Both the position numbers and the translations under genes were made by a program. Source: Pseudomonadota bacterium (GTDB taxonomy: Bacteria > Pseudomonadota > Gammaproteobacteria > Burkholderiales > Burkholderiaceae_E). Taken from it: a stretch of DNA of 44,263 nucleotides. The notes beneath the pieces are model-generated. The model had not been told where the DNA came from and ran no database searches. It saw only the letters and a list, made by a program, of their open reading frames with translations. Below, in pieces: positions 1 through 9,014 of the stretch (position 1 is its first letter; each line of letters starts with the position of its first letter). Where the stretch lies: the NCBI GenBank assembly GCA_963204785.1, contig CAUJHG010000032.1, positions 1 through 44,263 on the forward strand, written 5' to 3'.

Positions 1-69
1 AACACACTTTGAAAAAACAACAACTTACGCGAAAAACGGAGCCCGAAGTACCTGAAGCGAGCCCGGGGA
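1..69 (-). CRISPR. putative CRISPR leader (array lies beyond left edge)
   Basis: This is the 69 bases directly downstream of the cas2 stop codon. Read on the minus strand, it becomes strongly T/A-rich toward the window edge, unlike the surrounding GC-rich DNA. In type I-E loci the array leader normally follows cas2, so the position fits. The last five bases on the minus strand read GTGTT, which is how many type I-E repeats begin (GTGTTCCCCGC), so the window may cut into repeat 1. No full repeat or spacer is visible, and I did not find a convincing IHF site. The leader role is inferred from position and composition. Confidence 0.5.
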
Positions 70-405
70 TTACGTGGAGGGAGTAGCTGGTGCCACTAGC
101 CCGAACCTTGCGGCCGCCTCCCTCCAAGCGGCATCCTGCACAGCAATGGCAGGCACGCCCTCCAGTTGTACGACCATGGTGTTCTTGCCATTGTGTAAGC
201 GCAGGTCATACCCAGGTTCGCCGCGCGCTGACCATACCTGCAGCACCTGCCCACTCCCACAACGCACAAGAGCAAGCGCCCACAGCGCGTCTCTGACCTC
301 GGCGCTCACACTCCCTACGAAGACAGTGCTTGTCACCGGTGTGAGCCATCTGGTGAGCTCTCCACGAAGGCCAACAGGAACTGCCTCAAGAACCATCACC
401 AGCAT
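70..405 (-). CDS. cas2e: CRISPR-associated endoribonuclease Cas2, type I-E
   Basis: Cas2 forms the core of the Cas1-Cas2 integrase that inserts new spacers at the leader end of the array. The 111-residue product starts MLVMVLEAVP and carries the type I-E pattern: a beta strand, then GLRGELTRWL, TSTVFVG and VRDALW, and later GYDLRLHNGK. That is typical of Cas2e (CasF/Cse-type Cas2) rather than of the general Cas2 family. Its start lies 20 bases inside the end of cas1, so the two genes are probably translationally coupled. It is the last gene of the operon and is followed by the putative leader. The C-terminus is somewhat longer than in the E. coli protein. Confidence 0.9.
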   Translation of the reverse strand: MLVMVLEAVPVGLRGELTRWLTPVTSTVFVGSVSAEVRDALWALALVRCGSGQVLQVWSARGEPGYDLRLHNGKNTMVVQLEGVPAIAVQDAAWREAAARFGLVAPATPST

Positions 406-1339
406 GCTGTACCCCACCTGATACGTTGCCTGACGGATCCCAGAGGTCCCCTGGGACTGCGCCATCGAGATCCTGGAGCAGTTGCTGCGCAGCCTGCACT
501 TCGCTCCCGGGCGACGGGGGGCCAAAGAGTCGCACCAGCGACCGGCTCAACTGGTCGAGCAGGCGCGCTTCCATGGCACGCCGCCGGAAGATCTCGCGCG
601 CCCGACTCTCCACCTTCGGAACCGTCGACGACGCCGCCTCGAAGGCCGCCGGCACGCTGGTGGTCATCTTGTAGACATCGGCGAGGTCGTAGATGAAAGA
701 GAGTTGCTTGCCCGTGTGAATAAACCCGAGTCCCGGGCTGTATCCCAGCGCGTGGACGGCGGACAAGGTCACAGCATACAGGGCGGCGTTCGATGCAGAG
801 ACCGCCCGGTTGACAGGGTCGGCAGATGACCAGTCGTTCGACCGGTACGCACGACCGGTCCACTCGACCCCATGCTGCTGCGCCAGGTCTCGGTAGGCAT
901 CGCGTACCCGGGCCCCCTCGCGGCCACGTATCTGCTGCAGCGTCATGGACGCTGGCAATGGGTCCTGGAAGCGCATTTCATAGAGCAGGCGGACCGTTGC
1001 CATGCGCCTTGCCGGTTCTGCCCAAGCCAGACATTGGCGCTCGAGCCCCGCGCTGCTACGCGTCTTGTTCTGTCCCGCTGCGTAGTGTCGAAGCCCATCC
1101 TCGCCTACCCAGACGACCACGCAGCCGGCACCGGAAAGAACCTGTACCGCCGCGTGCGTGATACGTGTGCCCGGGCCGAGCATCAGCGTGCTGAGATTCG
1201 CAGCGGGAAGTGACACGCGGCCTTCCGCAGTAAACGCCGCCACCGACTGGTCCTCCTTCTCGATCACAGCATGCTCGAGGTAGAGGAAACTCAGGCTGTC
1301 CGTAAATCGGGCCAGCGTCCTGAGGTTGGCAGTTGCCAT
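386..1339 (-). CDS. cas1e: CRISPR-associated integrase Cas1, type I-E
   Basis: Cas1 is the metal-dependent integrase subunit of spacer acquisition. The protein has 317 residues. The conserved metal ligands can be read directly: E141 (GREGARV), H208 (GFIHTGKQ) and D218/D221 (IYDLADVYK), at the same numbers as in E. coli Cas1. The active site therefore looks intact. The start codon overlaps the cas6e stop by one base (TGATG), and the 3' end overlaps cas2 by 20 bases. The C-terminal tail is rich in glycine, serine and acidic residues and is probably flexible. With cas2 it forms the adaptation half of the operon. Confidence 0.95.
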   Translation of the reverse strand: MATANLRTLARFTDSLSFLYLEHAVIEKEDQSVAAFTAEGRVSLPAANLSTLMLGPGTRITHAAVQVLSGAGCVVVWVGEDGLRHYAAGQNKTRSSAGLERQCLAWAEPARRMATVRLLYEMRFQDPLPASMTLQQIRGREGARVRDAYRDLAQQHGVEWTGRAYRSNDWSSADPVNRAVSASNAALYAVTLSAVHALGYSPGLGFIHTGKQLSFIYDLADVYKMTTSVPAAFEAASSTVPKVESRAREIFRRRAMEARLLDQLSRSLVRLFGPPSPGSEVQAAQQLLQDLDGAVPGDLWDPSGNVSGGVQHAGDGS

Positions 1340-1962
1340 CAGTCGATCGGGGCCAGCGACAACAGGCCCAGCCCCATCATCTTCGAGTGACCGATACCGC
1401 TTGCCAGCGCGGCAACCAAAGCGCCCGGGTTCTCGACACGCGCCCGACCCTCAAACTGCGCGGCACAGACAACCACCGCAGCACCCTCGCCCTTGCGCCG
1501 ATTCCCCACGAGACGATTGCTCGAAACCGCCTCCACTTTGACGTCCGAAAGCCCGCTCTTGACTGCCTGGCGGTCGAACCACGCCAACTGCTCCGCTTCG
1601 GTCCAGAGACCGAGGCGTTTGCCCGCTCGGGTGACTGTCGGATTGCACCGAATCCGGAATGCAATGCGCCGGTCTGGTTTCAGGGCTTCGACAGGGCTCC
1701 AATTTCGCGTGTCTTTTCGCAGGATCCAGGCTGGGACCTCACGCTCGAACGCCCCCCACCTGCCACCACTAGGTGACTGCACCAACAGAACTGGGGGCTG
1801 ATCTGCACGGGTCTGTTCGAGCCGCCACAGGAACTTCTCCGGCGTTGCGCGAGAGTCGGCACAAAAGGCACGTGTCAAGGTGCTATGCATCTGGTAAGGG
1901 TCGGCAATATCCCGTCGGACGCCGGCGTTGCCGATGTTCAAGACGATGCGTGCGAGTTCCAT
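1339..1962 (-). CDS. cas6e: Cas6e/CasE pre-crRNA endoribonuclease
   Basis: Cas6e cuts the CRISPR transcript inside each repeat and stays bound to the 3' hairpin of the crRNA as part of Cascade. The protein has 207 residues. Near the N-terminus is PYQMHSTLTRAF, the family signature that contains the catalytic histidine (H26). Near the C-terminus is the glycine-rich loop GIGHSKMMGLGLL, the usual RNA-binding motif of Cas6 proteins. I placed the start at the ATG at 1962, which puts the histidine at the usual distance from the N-terminus. The gene then overlaps the end of cas5e by 25 bases. An open frame continues upstream to 2211 but lacks family similarity. Confidence 0.93.
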   Translation of the reverse strand: MELARIVLNIGNAGVRRDIADPYQMHSTLTRAFCADSRATPEKFLWRLEQTRADQPPVLLVQSPSGGRWGAFEREVPAWILRKDTRNWSPVEALKPDRRIAFRIRCNPTVTRAGKRLGLWTEAEQLAWFDRQAVKSGLSDVKVEAVSSNRLVGNRRKGEGAAVVVCAAQFEGRARVENPGALVAALASGIGHSKMMGLGLLSLAPID

Positions 1963-2585
1963 TCGATGACCTCGGTGCGGACGCGACGCGAAGCGAACCG
2001 TCTGTCCGCGAAACTTCCAACAGGTTGATCCGGCCTGGATTGCGGCCCATCTGGGTCCTCGATGACCATCCGAACGCGCGTCGACACATCCGCGCCTGGA
2101 AGTGGCTCTGCCGCCACTAGGGCGCTCTCCAGAGGCGCATCGACGAGCCCGCCCGGCATCGATAGCGGCATGCCAGGGAGGCAAGCCTTCCTTCCCAGGA
2201 ACACAGGCCATACAGGGTCGGCAAGAGCTTTGTGGATCGTCGAGAGTAGCGCGGTGTCTCCTTCGAGCCCCGCGAGGAATGCGGCGTCCGCCAGATACCA
2301 GCGGTTGCTCAACACAGTGTCGACGGCTTTGGTTCCGGCTGAGGCCACATCAAGTGCCGTGTGGTAGTCCCGCAGCAGCACGCCCGGCCGGTCAACCCGG
2401 ACTCCGAACCTCAGCGCCGACAGGTCGTCGATCGGCTCAGTGCGGTCGCGCCCCAGCGCGGCGCAGATCAGACCGAGAACACCGCTCTTGCTGGGCTCCT
2501 GAGCGGTCAGCCGCTCGCCGAACCGGGCGTCCACGCTCCAGGACTGCAGTGGTCCCACCAACGGGATCAGCAACGTGCTGATCAT
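1938..2585 (-). CDS. cas5e: Cas5e/CasD, Cascade subunit
   Basis: Cas5e caps the 5' handle of the crRNA in the Cascade complex. The 215-residue product begins MISTLLIPLVGPLQSWSVDARFGERLT. LxGPLQSWG-like and the following RxT/PSKSGVLGLICAALG stretch are characteristic of Cas5e proteins (here TAQEPSKSGVLGLICAALG). The start codon overlaps the cas7e stop in an ATGA arrangement, so translation is probably coupled. The frame stays open upstream to 2663 inside cas7e, but the ATGA start is the natural choice. Confidence 0.93.
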   Translation of the reverse strand: MISTLLIPLVGPLQSWSVDARFGERLTAQEPSKSGVLGLICAALGRDRTEPIDDLSALRFGVRVDRPGVLLRDYHTALDVASAGTKAVDTVLSNRWYLADAAFLAGLEGDTALLSTIHKALADPVWPVFLGRKACLPGMPLSMPGGLVDAPLESALVAAEPLPGADVSTRVRMVIEDPDGPQSRPDQPVGSFADRRFASRRVRTEVIEWNSHASS

Positions 2586-3706
2586 GTGGCGTACACCGAC
2601 TTGACCTGTGCCGTCAGCCCGTCGAGCAACTCGGCCATCGATGCCTTGCGCTCTCCTTGCCACGCATCAGTCAGATCCAGCGCCGACATGTGGGCGCTCA
2701 CACCATAGGCGCTCGCGTAGCGGCCGAGGGTCTGCTCCAGGCGGCAGACCGAAGCGGCGGTGATGCCGGCCTCATGCTCACCAGGGTGAACTGGCTTCTC
2801 GAACGCATTGGCCAGGTTCATCGGCATCCCGGTGCGGACGCCGACCGCCACGAATGCAGGCGGGTTGTGTGCTGCGAACGTGTTCTGTTTGCCCGTGGGC
2901 ACCGCCTCGATCATGGACTGGGCGAAGGCCCGGACCCCCTTGGCTGCAAGCTCCCGGTCGCCGCCCAGGTTTCGGGCGAGCAGGTCCAGATTGACCACCG
3001 CGTAGCGGTAATAGCAGGAGGAGTTGAACTCGACCGTTCCGAGCATCCCGGAGACGGCCTCGTCTGCCTGCACGAAATCATCCACCGCAGTAAAGAAGTC
3101 AAAGTCCCGATCGACCCGGTGAGTACTGATCGCATGCGCCACCTGGGCTGCAGCGTCGACGTTGAAGTCCTTGCGATCGGCGAGCATCCGACCGAAGAGC
3201 GCCACGTCAATCGACGGCGAACCAATGCAGGCCTCGAGGGCCGCCTTTGCGTCCCTGCCCGGTTTTCCCTTGGCGAATTCGTCGTAGTGGGCATCGATCG
3301 CTGCGGCGAGGGCCGCGATCTCACGGTTGCCAAGGAACAGCAGGTATTCGCTCTGCAGTTGGCCGTCCTGCTTCCTCTTCTTGAGTTTCAGACTGACTTC
3401 GGCGAATGCCGTCTCGATGGCCTTCTCGTAGTCTGCGCGGCCACGCTCGACGAGCAACTCCGAGATCCGTCCGGCGACATTACGCGTTCGGGTTGCAACC
3501 TCGGTCTGGTCGAGAAGCTCGGCGCGGGAGAAATGCAGGCGCGAGGCGCGCTTCATGCACTGGCTGCTGATACGCGACCGGCGGACCCCGCCGAACACGG
3601 CATCCTTGGGCGCACCGGTGTCATCCCGGTTCAAGTTGCTGGGGGCGAAGTTCTGCAACACGTGAATCTCGACGATGCTGGACACGATGGATTTCTCCTC
3701 AATCAA
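2582..3706 (-). CDS. cas7e: Cas7e/CasC (Cse4), Cascade backbone subunit
   Basis: Cas7e is the six-copy backbone protein that coats the spacer part of the crRNA. The protein has 374 residues. The N-terminal stretch EIHVLQNFAPSNLNRDDTGAPK followed by FGGVRRSRISSQCMKRA is the hallmark of the CasC/Cse4 family. The segment FNSSCYYRYAVVNLDLL and the later PTGKQNTFAAHNPP also fit the family. Twelve bases separate it from cse2 upstream, and it overlaps cas5e by 4 bases. Family members often start close to the SIVEIHV segment, so the true start could be a few codons downstream of 3706. Confidence 0.95.
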   Translation of the reverse strand: MIEEKSIVSSIVEIHVLQNFAPSNLNRDDTGAPKDAVFGGVRRSRISSQCMKRASRLHFSRAELLDQTEVATRTRNVAGRISELLVERGRADYEKAIETAFAEVSLKLKKRKQDGQLQSEYLLFLGNREIAALAAAIDAHYDEFAKGKPGRDAKAALEACIGSPSIDVALFGRMLADRKDFNVDAAAQVAHAISTHRVDRDFDFFTAVDDFVQADEAVSGMLGTVEFNSSCYYRYAVVNLDLLARNLGGDRELAAKGVRAFAQSMIEAVPTGKQNTFAAHNPPAFVAVGVRTGMPMNLANAFEKPVHPGEHEAGITAASVCRLEQTLGRYASAYGVSAHMSALDLTDAWQGERKASMAELLDGLTAQVKSVYAT

Positions 3707-3718
3707 GTGTTGTTCGAA

Positions 3719-4234
3719 TCAGGCGCTGACGGCGGTGGGTTCGCCGGGCTCACGTGGTGGTCTGTGCTGCCAGTACATGCGGGCCCACCTTCGCTGGACA
3801 TGGCGCGCAGGGGTCTCCCAATGGAGCAAGTCGTTCAGCAACTCCGACCAGTCGATGGCGATGCTCGATGATGCGGTCAAGGCAACTGCATGCCGTAGCC
3901 GCCATACCAACTCGTCGCTGTCGGCGTCGAGTAACGCCACGAATCGTGACTCCACGCTGCTGCTGCCGGACTCTCGTGCGACCCGCTCCATCGCCGTTGC
4001 CAGGGCGATCGGTGGCCCGGATTCGTGCCGCTGCGCACTCGCCCAGAGCCCCGCAGCGAGGTAGACGGTGCGCCGATCCCGCTCGGACAATCCTCGCGCG
4101 AACGGTTCGACCAACGGAAATGCGGCAGCAAACATTCCGGGATCAAAACTGAGACTGCGACGCAGTGTCGAGACGACCGCCGTGTCTGCCTCGGCGCGGC
4201 GGGCGAGGTACTCGAAGAAGGCGTGTGTATTCAT
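3719..4234 (-). CDS. cse2: Cse2/CasB (Cas11), Cascade small subunit
   Basis: Cse2 is the small, all-helical Cascade subunit. Two copies line the belly of the complex and stabilise the R-loop. The 171-residue protein is helix-rich with many arginines. It shows the family pattern LRRSLSFDPG near residue 25, RRTVYLAAGLWA in the middle, and VQRRWARMYW near the end. Small subunits diverge quickly, so the call rests partly on its place between cse1 and cas7e, the standard type I-E order. It starts 8 bases after the cse1 stop. Confidence 0.9.
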   Translation of the reverse strand: MNTHAFFEYLARRAEADTAVVSTLRRSLSFDPGMFAAAFPLVEPFARGLSERDRRTVYLAAGLWASAQRHESGPPIALATAMERVARESGSSSVESRFVALLDADSDELVWRLRHAVALTASSSIAIDWSELLNDLLHWETPARHVQRRWARMYWQHRPPREPGEPTAVSA

Positions 4235-4242
4235 GTAGCACC

Positions 4243-5757
4243 TCAGGTCTTAGACGCCTTGGCAACGGCGACGTGGAGTCTGGCGGACGCCTTCGCCTGC
4301 GCGGCAAGCGCCCGTGCATCGTCGCCGAGCAGCGCCGCGGCGACATTCCAGCATTGCAACGTGGCCGCACGGACGTCCTGATGCCAGGCAGAGAGACATT
4401 CGTCCGGTGGGTCACCCCGTCCGAGGCGCTCTGCAAAGGCCCAGAAGCGAACTTCGAGCGCCGCCCAGTACCGGGCGAGGCCATTGAGTTCGCGCACGAG
4501 CGCCTTCACATCCCCGTCCGCGGGCTTTCGATCCGAGCCTAGGGAAATCCACTCCCTGCACAGATCCATCATCGCCCCGTAGAGCGTCTGGCTGACCTCC
4601 TGCGCGCGCTTGATCGCGGCGTCGAGCCGGCTTGCGACGACGCTGCCCGGCTGCAGGATCGACGGCGAGACACGCCGCTCCTCGAGCCGCCAGAGAACGA
4701 TCTTGGCCTGGTCTGGCAATAGGCCACCGGCCGCGAGTTCCAGCGGAGAGTAGTCGTCCCGTGCAGCACGAATCTCGATCGCGTGCGAGATCACCCTGGG
4801 CGGCGACCCGCCACCTTCGCCTGCAAGCGCCGACAGGTCCCGCCAGAACGCACGCTCGGGATCGAGATAGACCGGGTGGGGAGATTCCTTTCCGGGCACC
4901 ATCGTGGACATCGGATCGGGTACCGGGTCTTCTGAGAGATTCAGGCCCTCTGCATACAGAGCTCCTGGTACCTGACCCCTGGCGTCGGGCTGTAGCAGCA
5001 CCGCGCGCGTTAGCCACGAGTACCGCTGGGCAGGTCCCTTCGCGACGAGTGCCGGGGGGGCCTTGAGTGTCTCGATCGTGGGTGGGTCGGATTCCCACGC
5101 TGGCAGGTCGCTCCCATACTCCGATTGGGCTTGGGGCACGAGCCCCAGGGCGAGCGTTTCCTGCAGGCTCCGACCTAGCGGAAGTACCACCTGTATCGCG
5201 CAGGCTGGCCCGCGCGTACCAGATGTGCGGAGCGCCTTGACGAGGCCGCCTGGTGTGAACTGCTGGTGCGCCACGAGAAGTCGCGCCGCCTGCGCAGGGT
5301 CGACGACGCCAGGGTGCTCGTCCAGAGAGTGATCGAACAGGAGCTTGGCGTTGCCGGAGGAGCGGTCCAGGGCCAGTTGGGTCCAGGGCTTTGCCGAGAG
5401 GGTGCCTACGGTCGTCAGGGCCGGCACCTGCATGAAGGGATGCGCTTGATCGAACAGTTCGAACCGATGCGCCCAACGCTCCAGGTACTCCTGAATCTTT
5501 TCCGACGGCCACCTGTCGAGCAGCGACTCCCTCTGCGCAGGCGCCCCTGCTCCAATCGCTCGATGGCAGACGGCAAGCAGCAGGCGATGCAACGCAAAGA
5601 ACTCGGTCGGCACCGTCGTAGCCAATCCGGAGAACGCCGACGGATGCACGAGGAGTTCACGTAGCGAAGCCAGGCGGACCGGACCGCCGGCCTCAGCGAC
5701 CGGTATCCAAGGGGACTCGACCAGATTGAAACCCGGTCGGCTTGTCGGGTCAGTCAT
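4243..5757 (-). CDS. cse1: Cse1/CasA (Cas8e), Cascade large subunit
   Basis: Cse1 recognises the protospacer-adjacent motif and recruits Cas3. The protein has 504 residues, the usual size for the family. The opening FNLVESPWIPV is the standard N-terminal signature of Cse1. FELFDQAHPFMQVP and the region ending in TRGPACAIQVVLPLGRSLQETL are also typical. The start overlaps the end of cas3 by 8 bases, and only 8 bases separate it from cse2. This supports one transcript for the interference genes. Confidence 0.94.
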   Translation of the reverse strand: MTDPTSRPGFNLVESPWIPVAEAGGPVRLASLRELLVHPSAFSGLATTVPTEFFALHRLLLAVCHRAIGAGAPAQRESLLDRWPSEKIQEYLERWAHRFELFDQAHPFMQVPALTTVGTLSAKPWTQLALDRSSGNAKLLFDHSLDEHPGVVDPAQAARLLVAHQQFTPGGLVKALRTSGTRGPACAIQVVLPLGRSLQETLALGLVPQAQSEYGSDLPAWESDPPTIETLKAPPALVAKGPAQRYSWLTRAVLLQPDARGQVPGALYAEGLNLSEDPVPDPMSTMVPGKESPHPVYLDPERAFWRDLSALAGEGGGSPPRVISHAIEIRAARDDYSPLELAAGGLLPDQAKIVLWRLEERRVSPSILQPGSVVASRLDAAIKRAQEVSQTLYGAMMDLCREWISLGSDRKPADGDVKALVRELNGLARYWAALEVRFWAFAERLGRGDPPDECLSAWHQDVRAATLQCWNVAAALLGDDARALAAQAKASARLHVAVAKASKT

Positions 5758-8410
5758 CGGCTTCTCCTCGTTTCGACTCGTAGCGAACGACCAGACCGAG
5801 GGCGGCGTCCAGTCGCACGAAAAGTGGGGGGATGCTCAGTCGGCCTTCGGAGGTGAGGATGAGTGCTCGAAAACCGGCGAGCGCGCTGTGCTTGTCCCAA
5901 CCGGCAGGCGCATCGACCGTGTCGAGGTGTTGAAGCAGTCGGTGGTGGCTGACGCGCAAGTACCGTGCGCCGAGTCGGCGCGCCACATCCGCGGGCACAG
6001 CCTCACCGTCACTCCAGTCCGGCGCATCACCAAGTACCGAGTAGCCACCCTCAACCCGATATATCGGCACGCAGGCCATGGAGCGATCGCCGAGCCGGGT
6101 ACCGAAGCGCGCCATCCCGTTACCGGCCGCGTCGTCATCCATCGGAACGGTCGACGAGGGGCCGCTCCACTCGTGAGGATCGGCGAGCGCAGCCTTCTCC
6201 GCGAGGGATGACTGATACGCTGCCTGTGCCTCCGACTCCCGTCGAGCCTCCTCGTGGGCAGCGGCAACGTCGGGAGCGCACTGAGCGATCTGCTGCTCCC
6301 CGTACACCCACTGGACGGCACGATCGATGTCCTCGGGTAGGTCGAGGGCCTCTCTTGAGGCTAGCCACCATGCCGTCCGCAGCACGGGGAACCGATCATA
6401 GATGCCCCTCGTAATGGCCTCTGGAGGGAGCTCCTCCGGTCGGCTGTTGAGGCCGCTGATGTAGGCGGTGGGGGTCTCGAAGCCGGACGGACGGACGCGA
6501 GCGTGTCGATGGATTCGGCCGATGCGCTGCAGGATCAGATCGACGGGTGCGATGTCGCTGATGAGGACGTCGAAGTCGACGTCGAGCGACTGCTCGGCAA
6601 CCTGCGTCGCCACGAGGATCCACCCAGCGCGCCCTGAGCCTGCGACACCGAACCGATCCAGGACGGACTTCTCGATGTCCAACCTCTCCGACATCGGGAA
6701 TCTCGCATGGAACAGCATGACGTGGGCGCCGGCCAAGGCAATGCGCTCGTATAGGCTCTGCGCTCGTGCAACCTTGTTCACGATGACAAGCACGCAGGCG
6801 CCATGCTTCGCCATGTCGATCGACCTTCCGGTGATCGCCTCGATCTCTGAACTGAAGGGCTTGATGGCCACCCGGGCGCGCTGCCGTGCCGCAAAGTGCA
6901 CGGCTCGCTCCTCCCCCTCGGCAACGACAGTGATGCGCGGGTACGGAGGGGGACTGGCAAGCGGGACTGCCGCTATCTGACGGAGCAGCGCCTCACGCCG
7001 TCGGCTGGGGAGCGTCGCGCTCATGAGGACCACGCTGCTGCCGGACGCGATCAGCCAGACCACGAGCCGCTCAATCAGACCGCCGGTATACGTGTCGTAG
7101 GCATGCACCTCGTCGAAAACCACATTCCGATCCGCGAGCCCAAAGTGACGAACGAAGTGGTGCTTGGCGTTCAAGACCGACACGAGCGCCTGGTCCACGG
7201 TGCCGACCGCATTCGCAGCCAGCATCGTTCGCTTCGATCCCGCGAGCCAACTGCTCGCAGCGACTGTCGCGTCCGAGCCGCCGAAGCCAATCTCACGCAG
7301 CCTGAGTTCCGTCTGCTCGATGCTCGCCGAGCCGTGCGCGAGTTGAATCTGGGCACGGTTGCGCAGGCCGAGTCGGTCTAGGTAACCGACGACCCTGCCG
7401 AACAACGCATTGCTGGTCGCCTGCGTGGGCATCGCCAGGTAGAGGCCCCGGCTGTTCCCCCGGGTGTTCAGCCACGCATCTACTGCGAACGCTGCCTCGG
7501 TCTTGCCCTCTCCCATCGGCGCCTCGATCACGACAAGTACTGGGCCGCTCGGAAGGTCCTCCAGTAGAGTGATCACGGCTTCCTGAAGGGCCCGCGGAGT
7601 CGCACCGACTGGAAGGGCCGCGGCTAGGGCGTCACTGGTGGATCGGACTCTCGATCCACCGGAGGATGCAAGGCCACATTCCAGAAGGGCCGCGCGGGCC
7701 GCGGTCTTGCTCTGCTCGAACCAGTCGGCCAGGTCGACGCGCGCACGGGAGTGCGGGAAGAATCGTTCGCTCGACCCGATCCAATCCGCTACGGAGCAAA
7801 GCCCTGCCAGCCACAGGTAGAGATCCGCACGTACGGTGGCATTCGCGTCGATGGCTGGCGCCCCGCTGGCCCCGAGGACGCCTACCACCGCATCAAACAG
7901 TCCCGCATGCGAGGCCTCCCATGAGGTCGCCAGCGGGAATCGAGCATGTGCCGCGTGCTCGGTGCTCGGGATCGGGAAACCGTGGTGAGCCGCCACGGCG
8001 TCGGCCAGCAGGGCAGCGTCGGGCCTTGGAATATCGCGAGATTGAAGGAGCCTTCTCAGGAAGAAGGACGTGCCGGCATCGTGGCGGTCTGGTGCGCCGA
8101 TGGGGAAGTCGTAGCCGGCCAAGGCCACCCGGTCGCGACCTTCTGGCCACTTGACTTGGAATCCAGGGGTTGCCTTGCCGAGGTCGTGGCAGCCAATCAG
8201 AGCCGCGAACCAAGCCCTCGCATCCGCAATCTCCATTGAAATCTGGCTAGCGCGGCGCGCGATCGCCGACGCTGGCAATTCATCCATCAGGACCCACGCG
8301 ACGGACGCCACATCCAGCATATGCCGAATCAGCGGCAATCCGCCGGCGGACGAACTCTTTGCCCATAGGCACTCCAGATCTGGAGTCATCGTGATACTGA
8401 TCGATGCCAC
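5750..8410 (-). CDS. cas3: Cas3 nuclease-helicase, type I-E
   Basis: Cas3 is recruited to Cascade-bound target DNA, nicks it and degrades it while unwinding. The 886-residue protein has an N-terminal HD nuclease domain, with H30, the H75-D76 pair in CHDLGK, H142/H143 and D209 all visible. An SF2 helicase follows, with Walker A PMGEGKT (K303), DEVH at 433-436, SATLP from 464, and motif VI QRIGRIHRH. All key residues are present, so interference should be functional. Two in-frame ATGs (8410 and 8389) are possible starts and neither has a strong ribosome binding site. It is the first gene of the minus-strand cas operon. Confidence 0.95.
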   Translation of the reverse strand: MASISITMTPDLECLWAKSSSAGGLPLIRHMLDVASVAWVLMDELPASAIARRASQISMEIADARAWFAALIGCHDLGKATPGFQVKWPEGRDRVALAGYDFPIGAPDRHDAGTSFFLRRLLQSRDIPRPDAALLADAVAAHHGFPIPSTEHAAHARFPLATSWEASHAGLFDAVVGVLGASGAPAIDANATVRADLYLWLAGLCSVADWIGSSERFFPHSRARVDLADWFEQSKTAARAALLECGLASSGGSRVRSTSDALAAALPVGATPRALQEAVITLLEDLPSGPVLVVIEAPMGEGKTEAAFAVDAWLNTRGNSRGLYLAMPTQATSNALFGRVVGYLDRLGLRNRAQIQLAHGSASIEQTELRLREIGFGGSDATVAASSWLAGSKRTMLAANAVGTVDQALVSVLNAKHHFVRHFGLADRNVVFDEVHAYDTYTGGLIERLVVWLIASGSSVVLMSATLPSRRREALLRQIAAVPLASPPPYPRITVVAEGEERAVHFAARQRARVAIKPFSSEIEAITGRSIDMAKHGACVLVIVNKVARAQSLYERIALAGAHVMLFHARFPMSERLDIEKSVLDRFGVAGSGRAGWILVATQVAEQSLDVDFDVLISDIAPVDLILQRIGRIHRHARVRPSGFETPTAYISGLNSRPEELPPEAITRGIYDRFPVLRTAWWLASREALDLPEDIDRAVQWVYGEQQIAQCAPDVAAAHEEARRESEAQAAYQSSLAEKAALADPHEWSGPSSTVPMDDDAAGNGMARFGTRLGDRSMACVPIYRVEGGYSVLGDAPDWSDGEAVPADVARRLGARYLRVSHHRLLQHLDTVDAPAGWDKHSALAGFRALILTSEGRLSIPPLFVRLDAALGLVVRYESKRGEADD

Positions 8411-8872
8411 GCTGCGGATTCAGGCTGCCGCTACAGGATCACCGGGGCCCGGCTGAAGGAAACCCGTTGTGCAATGCAGTACTGGACGAAACGGAGATTC
8501 ATTGCATGCCCCCTCAACACGGACGCACTCACCAAGAGGTCGTCGCAGATGCAATCCTGCTTGAGGATGAGCCGTCCGGGGCTCACCAGATGAGCTTAAC
8601 TGAGACGCAGTGCTCAACCGGAACGTGGTGTAGGCATCGCTCGGACCGATGACTCGAACTGCGCGCACCGACGCGAGTTCGAGAGACTCACGGCCAGCAC
8701 GCGACCGGTGATCATGCCGCGCGGGGCGGTAAGCTCCGCGCTATCAGCGCTGCGGACGATTTGGTGCCGTCGGGGCACACTGGCCCTTAACGCGATGAAG
8801 AAGTGTGCGACAGCGAGTGCGGCTGCAGGCGCCTCTCACCGACGGTTTGCCACACTTTTGCCACACGAAAAC
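8411..8872. other. non-coding stretch between the cas operon and tRNA-Val
   Basis: I see no credible gene here; the open frames are short and unlike known proteins. The cas3 promoter must lie in this stretch, but I could not pick a convincing -35/-10 pair. Just before the tRNA terminator, the decamer TTTGCCACAC occurs twice (8846-8855 and 8857-8866), a direct repeat with an 11-bp period. No CRISPR repeat was found on this side of the operon. The stretch may mark the junction between an acquired cas block and the chromosome backbone. Confidence 0.5.
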
Positions 8873-8895
8873 GAAAAAGGCACCGCTGGGGTGCC
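8873..8895 (-). terminator. intrinsic terminator of tRNA-Val
   Basis: On the minus strand, a GGCACC/GGTGCC stem with a 5-base loop is followed by five T residues. It starts about 29 bases after the tRNA 3' end, so it should end the tRNA transcript before the cas genes. Confidence 0.8.
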
Positions 8896-8923
8896 GTATC
8901 TCGTTGATTTCGCTTGGTGCAGA

Positions 8924-8998
8924 TGGTGGGCGGCGCAGGGTTCGAACCTGCGACCCCTGCCGTGTGAAGGCAGTGCTCTACCGCTGAGCTAGCCGCCC
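8924..8998 (-). tRNA. tRNA-Val, anticodon CAC
   Basis: Read on the minus strand, the gene folds as a normal cloverleaf. A 7-bp acceptor stem (GGGCGGC with GCCGCCC) is followed by T8 and A9 and a GCTC/GAGC D stem. The anticodon stem is CTGCC/GGCAG with loop TTCACAC, whose anticodon CAC reads GTG (valine). The T arm contains GGTTCGAACC. The 3' CCA is encoded. It is 75 nt including CCA. Its 3' end faces the cas operon, and such ends are common integration points for mobile DNA, though no integrase gene is visible on this side. Confidence 0.95.
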
Positions 8999-9014
8999 CG
9001 CAAGCGAAGCGAGG

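Noticed and set aside
8411-8872. CRISPR array on the cas3 side
   Set aside because: No type I-E repeat or regularly spaced repeat is present; only a short 10-bp tandem was seen.
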